Assembly: GCF_965139615.1 (NCBI RefSeq) | Contig: NZ_CBCSIQ010000006.1 | Coordinates: 1 to 64,000 of the forward strand | Source of the DNA: Kerstersia similis | Lineage (GTDB): Bacteria; Pseudomonadota; Gammaproteobacteria; Burkholderiales; Burkholderiaceae_B | Direction: 5' to 3' | Length of the DNA stretch: 64,000 nt | Shown here: positions 60,438 to 64,000 of the stretch, one piece after another | How the letters are laid out: the number at the start of each line of letters is the position of its first letter | Numbering within the stretch: the stretch's first letter is position 1 | Notes under the pieces: model-generated | Database searches by the model: none | Seen by the model: the letters and a program-made list of their open reading frames with translations, nothing else | What the model was told of the DNA's origin: nothing | Translations under genes and position numbers: made by a program

Positions 60438-60470
60438 CAATAATATCGAGAACGATTCTCGAACTTATTG
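60438..60470. promoter_or_regulatory. Fur box upstream of the second fecI
   Basis: A perfect inner dyad TCGAGAA-CGA-TTCTCGA (60446-60462) is flanked by outer arms CAATAA and TTATTG, giving a 33-bp imperfect palindrome. The inner AGAAcgATTCT core matches the GAGAATGATTCTC-like Fur boxes known from several proteobacteria. It lies 41 bp before the fecI ATG, where it would cover the promoter. Confidence 0.7.
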
Positions 60471-60502
60471 CCAGCCGATCCCTGGCCACGCTCCCGCCTG
60501 TC

Positions 60503-61045
60503 ATGACATCCAGCTTCAGTGCGCAGCAGCCCCCGGGCCCTTCCGCCCCCTCCGATACCATCGACAACCTGTACCAGGATCATCTGGGCTGGCTGCGCGG
60601 CTGGTTTGCCCGGCGCTTGTCCAGCAAGCATGATGCCGAGGATCTCGCGCACGACGCTTTTGTACGCATCCTCGCCGGACGCCATCGCTTCGACTTGTCA
60701 CAGCCACGCGCATTGCTGACCACCATCGGCAAAGGACTGGTCGCAGACCACTTCCGTCGCCGCGCCTTGGAACAGGCATTCCTGGACGGTCTGGCCGATC
60801 TGCCTGAGCCCGAGCTGCCCTCGCTCGAAGAACAGGCATTGATCCTCGAAACCCTGCAGGCCGTGGATCGCATGCTCGACGGCCTGCCGCGCCGGGTACG
60901 CCAGGCATTCCTGATGTCCCGCCTGGACGGCTGCTCCTATGAAAGCATCGCCAGCCAGCTGGGCGTTTCCATGAGCTCCGTGCAAAAGTACCTGGCCCAG
61001 GCCCTGCAGGCCTGCTACCGTGCCCTCTATGACGACGCGCACTGA
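60503..61045 (+). CDS. FecI-like ECF sigma factor (locus 2)
   Basis: A 180-residue ECF sigma factor. Region 2: HLGWLRGWFARRLSSKHDAEDLAHDAFVRILAG; region 4: LMSRLDGCSYESIASQLGVSMSSVQKYLAQALQACY. It resembles HurI-type regulators of Bordetella heme uptake, whose genes precede a fecR and a heme receptor, but identity is not claimed. A strong Fur-box-like dyad precedes it. fecR overlaps its end. Confidence 0.9.
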   Translation: MTSSFSAQQPPGPSAPSDTIDNLYQDHLGWLRGWFARRLSSKHDAEDLAHDAFVRILAGRHRFDLSQPRALLTTIGKGLVADHFRRRALEQAFLDGLADLPEPELPSLEEQALILETLQAVDRMLDGLPRRVRQAFLMSRLDGCSYESIASQLGVSMSSVQKYLAQALQACYRALYDDAH

Positions 61046-62021
61046 ATCCATGGATGCCGCGCGGCCCGTTCGGGCCCCTTCCCAGGAAACCGTGACACAA
61101 GCCATTGAATGGCGCATCCGGCTGCAATCCGGCCGTGCCGGTGACGCCGACCTGAAGGCGTGGCAGCGCTGGCTGGATACGTCCCCTGAACACGCGGAAG
61201 CATGGGCCAGGCTTGAAGCCATAGACGGCCAAGTCATGCGCCTGCCCTCGCGCCTGGCCCATGCCGCCCTTGAACGCAACGGACACGGACGCCGCCGCGC
61301 CTTGCTGGCGCTGGGTGCCTGTAGCGCCGGCCTGGTATTGCTGCAAGGCAGCCGCACCCAGGCTTGGCAAAGCCGGATAGCCGATTACCAGACCGCCATC
61401 GGCGAACGGCAGCAGATCCGCCTGGAAGACGGCACGGTGGTCGATATGAATACCAATACCGCCTTCAACTTCCGGCAGGCTGACGGCCAGCGCTTGCTGA
61501 GCCTGATCCAGGGTGAAATCTTCGTGACGACAGGCGGACATGACGCCGCCGTGCCCCTGCCGCCGTTCTTCGTACGCAACCGCGATGGCAACATGCAGGC
61601 CATGGGCACCCGTTTCCAGGTGCGCCAGTACGACCAGGAAACCTCGCTGTCGGTCTATGAGCATGCCGTCGCCCTGCACCCCGATACCGACTGGCAGGCA
61701 CGGATCGTACAGGCCGGAGAATCCGTGCGTTTCAACCAGGCCGGCATCCTGGCAATCGCGGCCACGCTGCCGGAACAATCATCCTGGCGCGATGGCATTC
61801 TGGTCGCGCGCCGCATGCGCCTGGACACCTTCCTGGAAGAACTGGGCCGTTACCGCGCCGGATGGCTGCACCACGATCCGGAGGTGGCCGGGCTGCTGCT
61901 GTCCGGTACATTCTCCCTGGACAACTCCGATCTGGCGCTGGCGGCGATGACGGAAGCCCTGCCTGTCAGGCTCGAGCGCCACACCCGATATTGGGTCAAA
62001 GTCGTACCCGGAAGAAAATAA
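61029..62021 (+). CDS. FecR-like anti-sigma/signal-relay protein (locus 2)
   Basis: A 330-residue FecR. The DUF4880-type N-terminus reads QAIEWRIRLQSGRAGDADLKAWQRWLDTSPEHAEAWARLE, the membrane helix ALLALGACSAGLVLLQ, and the FecR domain LEDGTVVDMNTNTAFNF and MGTRFQVRQYDQETS. The start is uncertain: ATG 61029 is used, with ATG 61050 and GTG 61020 also in frame; no good ribosome site precedes any of them. It overlaps fecI by 17 bp, so coupling is likely. It relays the receptor signal to the sigma factor. Confidence 0.88.
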   Translation: MTTRTESMDAARPVRAPSQETVTQAIEWRIRLQSGRAGDADLKAWQRWLDTSPEHAEAWARLEAIDGQVMRLPSRLAHAALERNGHGRRRALLALGACSAGLVLLQGSRTQAWQSRIADYQTAIGERQQIRLEDGTVVDMNTNTAFNFRQADGQRLLSLIQGEIFVTTGGHDAAVPLPPFFVRNRDGNMQAMGTRFQVRQYDQETSLSVYEHAVALHPDTDWQARIVQAGESVRFNQAGILAIAATLPEQSSWRDGILVARRMRLDTFLEELGRYRAGWLHHDPEVAGLLLSGTFSLDNSDLALAAMTEALPVRLERHTRYWVKVVPGRK

Positions 62022-62103
62022 TTTTCAGCTGCATTACTGTTTTTTTCCCGTCGTTCGGTAAAGAGGATGAAGACCTACGCACCTCGACCGGAAAGGAACA
62101 CCC

Positions 62104-64000
62104 ATGTCGTCCTCCCTGCGGCTACGCACACCCGCCTTGCTCCTGACGCTTGCGCTGACCGCCGCCCTGCCTGCACTGTTGCCAATCCACAGCGCCCATG
62201 CAGCTGCCAGCCAGCAGCAGTACGCCATTCCTGCCGGCCCGCTCGAAGACGTCCTGACCGCATTCGCGCGCCGGGCTGGCGTGCTGCTGTCCTTCGATCC
62301 GGCAGCGCTGGCAGACGCCAGCAGTGCCGGCCTGCAGGGCAGCTATGACGTGGACAGCGGGTTCGCCGCCATTCTGGCCGGCCACGCCTTGAGCGCACAA
62401 CGCAATAATGACGGCGTTTATATCCTCAGGCCCGTCAAACGCGCACAGGCATCGGACCCCGTAACGCTGGATTCCGTTCTGGTCACGGCCACCCTGGATC
62501 GCCGGGCAGAAACCTTCGAAACCCCCGGCTCCGTTGCCGTGGTGACACGCGAGGAGATCGACCGCCTGCCACCACGCAACACCGCGGACATCCTGCGGGA
62601 TGTCTCCGGCGTCTATACCTCGCAGGGCCGCAGCGATCCGGGTGTCGTGGTCAATATCCGCGGCCTGCAGGACCAGGGGCGCGTCAATGTGATGATCGAC
62701 GGCGCGCGCCAGAATTTCAATTTCAGCAGCCACGGCGCCGGCGCCAAGGTCTATCTTGATCCTGCGCTGCTGGCCGGTGTCGATGTGCAGAAAGGCCCAT
62801 CGTCCACGTTGGGCGGCGCGGGCATGATCGCCGGTTCCGTCAACTTCCGCACTTGGGAAGCCGCCGATATTATCCGCGCAGGAGAAACTGTCGGCGGGCA
62901 CATCACGACGGCGACCGGCAGCAATGCTTACGACTTCGAAGGCAGCAGCGTCATCGGGATACGCCCCACGGACGACATGGACTTCGTCGCGGCCATCAGC
63001 CGCAAGCATATCGGCGCCTTCCGCCTGGGCAAGCATGATGTTGCCGAGGATACGGGCTACTGGGAAAACGATGCAGGCGGCTGGCAATCCCGCAGCACCG
63101 GGCAATCGCAATGGTCCGGCCTGTTCAAGGCCTCATGGCGCCCGGCCATCGGCCACCAGATCCGCCTTGGCTACATCGGCCTGGACGCAGAATTCAATAA
63201 TGGTGGCGGTGGCCCAGGCAGCGACCTGACCGGGGAAAGCACCATCAGCGCCAGCCAGCGTTTTGAGTCGCGGGTCAACACCGCCACCCTGGACTACGAG
63301 TGGCGCCCGGACTCCGAACTGGTCGCCCTGGATGCGCAGCTTTATTACACGCGCACGCGCCGCAAGGAACATCGCAACACCTACTACGAAGGCGGCGTGT
63401 CCTACGATGTGCAATACCAGACCAGCACGGTGGGCGGCAGCCTGATCAACCGCTCGCATCTGCCCGGCAACTGGTTTGATACGACCGTAAGCAGCGGCCT
63501 GGAGTTCTATCACGACTGGACGGAACCCGGTTTCCAGAGCACCTCTGTTACCTCCCATACGCTTGAAAGCAACTGGTTCACCGGCCCGACGCCCGAAGGC
63601 AAGCGCACGGTTGCCAGCGGCTTTGCCGAAACCACCCTGGACCACGAAGGCTGGCTGCAACTCATAGGCGGCCTGCGCTACGACTGGTACCACATCAAGG
63701 GAGATGGCGAGATTTACGTCGGCTCGGTCGCCAACCAGCCTGGCGTACGCCCGTCCTACACCCGCGTCTTCACGAATTTCTCTGTCAGCCGCCACGATGC
63801 CGCGTTCGCCCCCAAGCTGACGCTGGCACTCAAGCCCTTGCCGGCCATGCAGCTCTACGCCAGTATCGGCAACGGCCTGCGCCCGCCAGGCATCGGCGAA
63901 ACCCTGATGCAAGGCATGCACTCCGGCAACATGTTTCCGTTCTACCCCAACCCCAATCTCAAGGAAGAGCGCTCGCGCAACTGGGAAGTCGGGATGAACC
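62104..64000 (+). CDS. TonB-dependent receptor with STN domain (heme/hemoglobin-receptor type, locus 2; partial)
   Basis: At least 632 residues are visible and the gene runs off the window. Order: signal peptide (LLTLALTAALPALLPIHSAHA), STN domain (YAIPAGPLEDVLTAFARRAG), plug (VVNIRGLQDQGRVNVMIDGAR; GPSSTLGGAGMIAGSV) and the start of the barrel. The wording fits the hemoglobin/transferrin receptor family, in particular BhuR-type heme receptors, whose locus (hurI-hurR-bhuR) has the same gene order. AAAGGAACACCC precedes the ATG. The missing C-terminus and the downstream transport genes would decide the ligand. Confidence 0.88.
   Translation, partial: MSSSLRLRTPALLLTLALTAALPALLPIHSAHAAASQQQYAIPAGPLEDVLTAFARRAGVLLSFDPAALADASSAGLQGSYDVDSGFAAILAGHALSAQRNNDGVYILRPVKRAQASDPVTLDSVLVTATLDRRAETFETPGSVAVVTREEIDRLPPRNTADILRDVSGVYTSQGRSDPGVVVNIRGLQDQGRVNVMIDGARQNFNFSSHGAGAKVYLDPALLAGVDVQKGPSSTLGGAGMIAGSVNFRTWEAADIIRAGETVGGHITTATGSNAYDFEGSSVIGIRPTDDMDFVAAISRKHIGAFRLGKHDVAEDTGYWENDAGGWQSRSTGQSQWSGLFKASWRPAIGHQIRLGYIGLDAEFNNGGGGPGSDLTGESTISASQRFESRVNTATLDYEWRPDSELVALDAQLYYTRTRRKEHRNTYYEGGVSYDVQYQTSTVGGSLINRSHLPGNWFDTTVSSGLEFYHDWTEPGFQSTSVTSHTLESNWFTGPTPEGKRTVASGFAETTLDHEGWLQLIGGLRYDWYHIKGDGEIYVGSVANQPGVRPSYTRVFTNFSVSRHDAAFAPKLTLALKPLPAMQLYASIGNGLRPPGIGETLMQGMHSGNMFPFYPNPNLKEERSRNWEVGMN

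Noticed and set aside
1..64000. CRISPR array, tRNA or rRNA genes
   Set aside because: No regularly spaced direct repeats, no cloverleaf with CCA-like end and no rRNA-like stretch were noticed; a covariance-model scan would be needed to exclude a missed tRNA.

Overview
The window is a GC-rich, densely packed chromosomal segment of a betaproteobacterium, most likely family Alcaligenaceae (Bordetella/Achromobacter/Kerstersia-like; the genus cannot be decided by eye). The reasons are the mlaFEDAC - ABC-2 transporter - ibaG - murA - hisG linkage, a his operon running into tatABC, a PhaM-type granule protein, a gltBD pair, and FecIR-type surface-signalling iron uptake loci. I saw no tRNA, rRNA, CRISPR array, prophage or intact insertion sequence. 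Both ends cut genes: a UMF1-type MFS transporter at the left and a TonB-dependent receptor at the right.

Layout. (1) 1-4818: MFS transporter (partial, minus), acylphosphatase, deoxyinosine glycosylase, a secreted YncE-like beta-propeller and a SulP anion transporter. (2) 4878-10500: a catabolic cluster, with a LysR regulator convergent to a minus-strand operon nitrilase - MFS - Asp/Glu racemase - aspartase, headed by a LysR-type ATC-N9-GAT palindrome. (3) 10572-21000: amino-sugar and cell-envelope block, glmS and glmU bracketing an LPS-core/O-antigen-ligase-like cluster (ligase, two paralogous polysaccharide deacetylases, three glycosyltransferases), with an Lrp/AsnC regulator next to glmS. 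(4) 21092-24822: PhaM-like protein, NUDIX hydrolase, rpoH with a CIRCE-like operator, and a RAYT-derived transposase homologue that has lost its catalytic residues. (5) 24823-31604: gltBD behind a 549-bp regulatory region holding NtrC-like dyads. (6) 31658-39994: an iron-type surface-signalling locus fecI-fecR-TonB receptor followed by a large PKD-repeat lipoprotein and a secreted protein of unknown function. (7) 40208-44434: OmpW, a linear-amide hydrolase, and a heat-shock island (two Hsp20 genes and a CbpA-type DnaJ) driven by back-to-back sigma-32-like promoters. (8) 44643-50147: the Mla phospholipid-transport operon without mlaB, an ABC-2 exporter and a BolA-family gene. (9) 50149-60310: murA, hisG, a fatty-acid desaturase, hisDBHAFIE (no hisC) and tatABC. 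(10) 60438-64000: a second fecI-fecR-TonB receptor locus with a strong Fur-box-like dyad.

The main themes are envelope biogenesis (glmS/glmU/murA/LPS core/Mla/Tat), nitrogen assimilation (gltBD, nitrilase-aspartase route, histidine synthesis), iron/heme acquisition by cell-surface signalling, and heat-shock control. The most unusual items are the receptor-linked PKD lipoprotein module with a 21-bp perfect inverted repeat between its last two genes, the nitrile-to-aspartate-to-fumarate gene set, the catalytically dead RAYT homologue beside rpoH, and the divergent sigma-32-type promoters.
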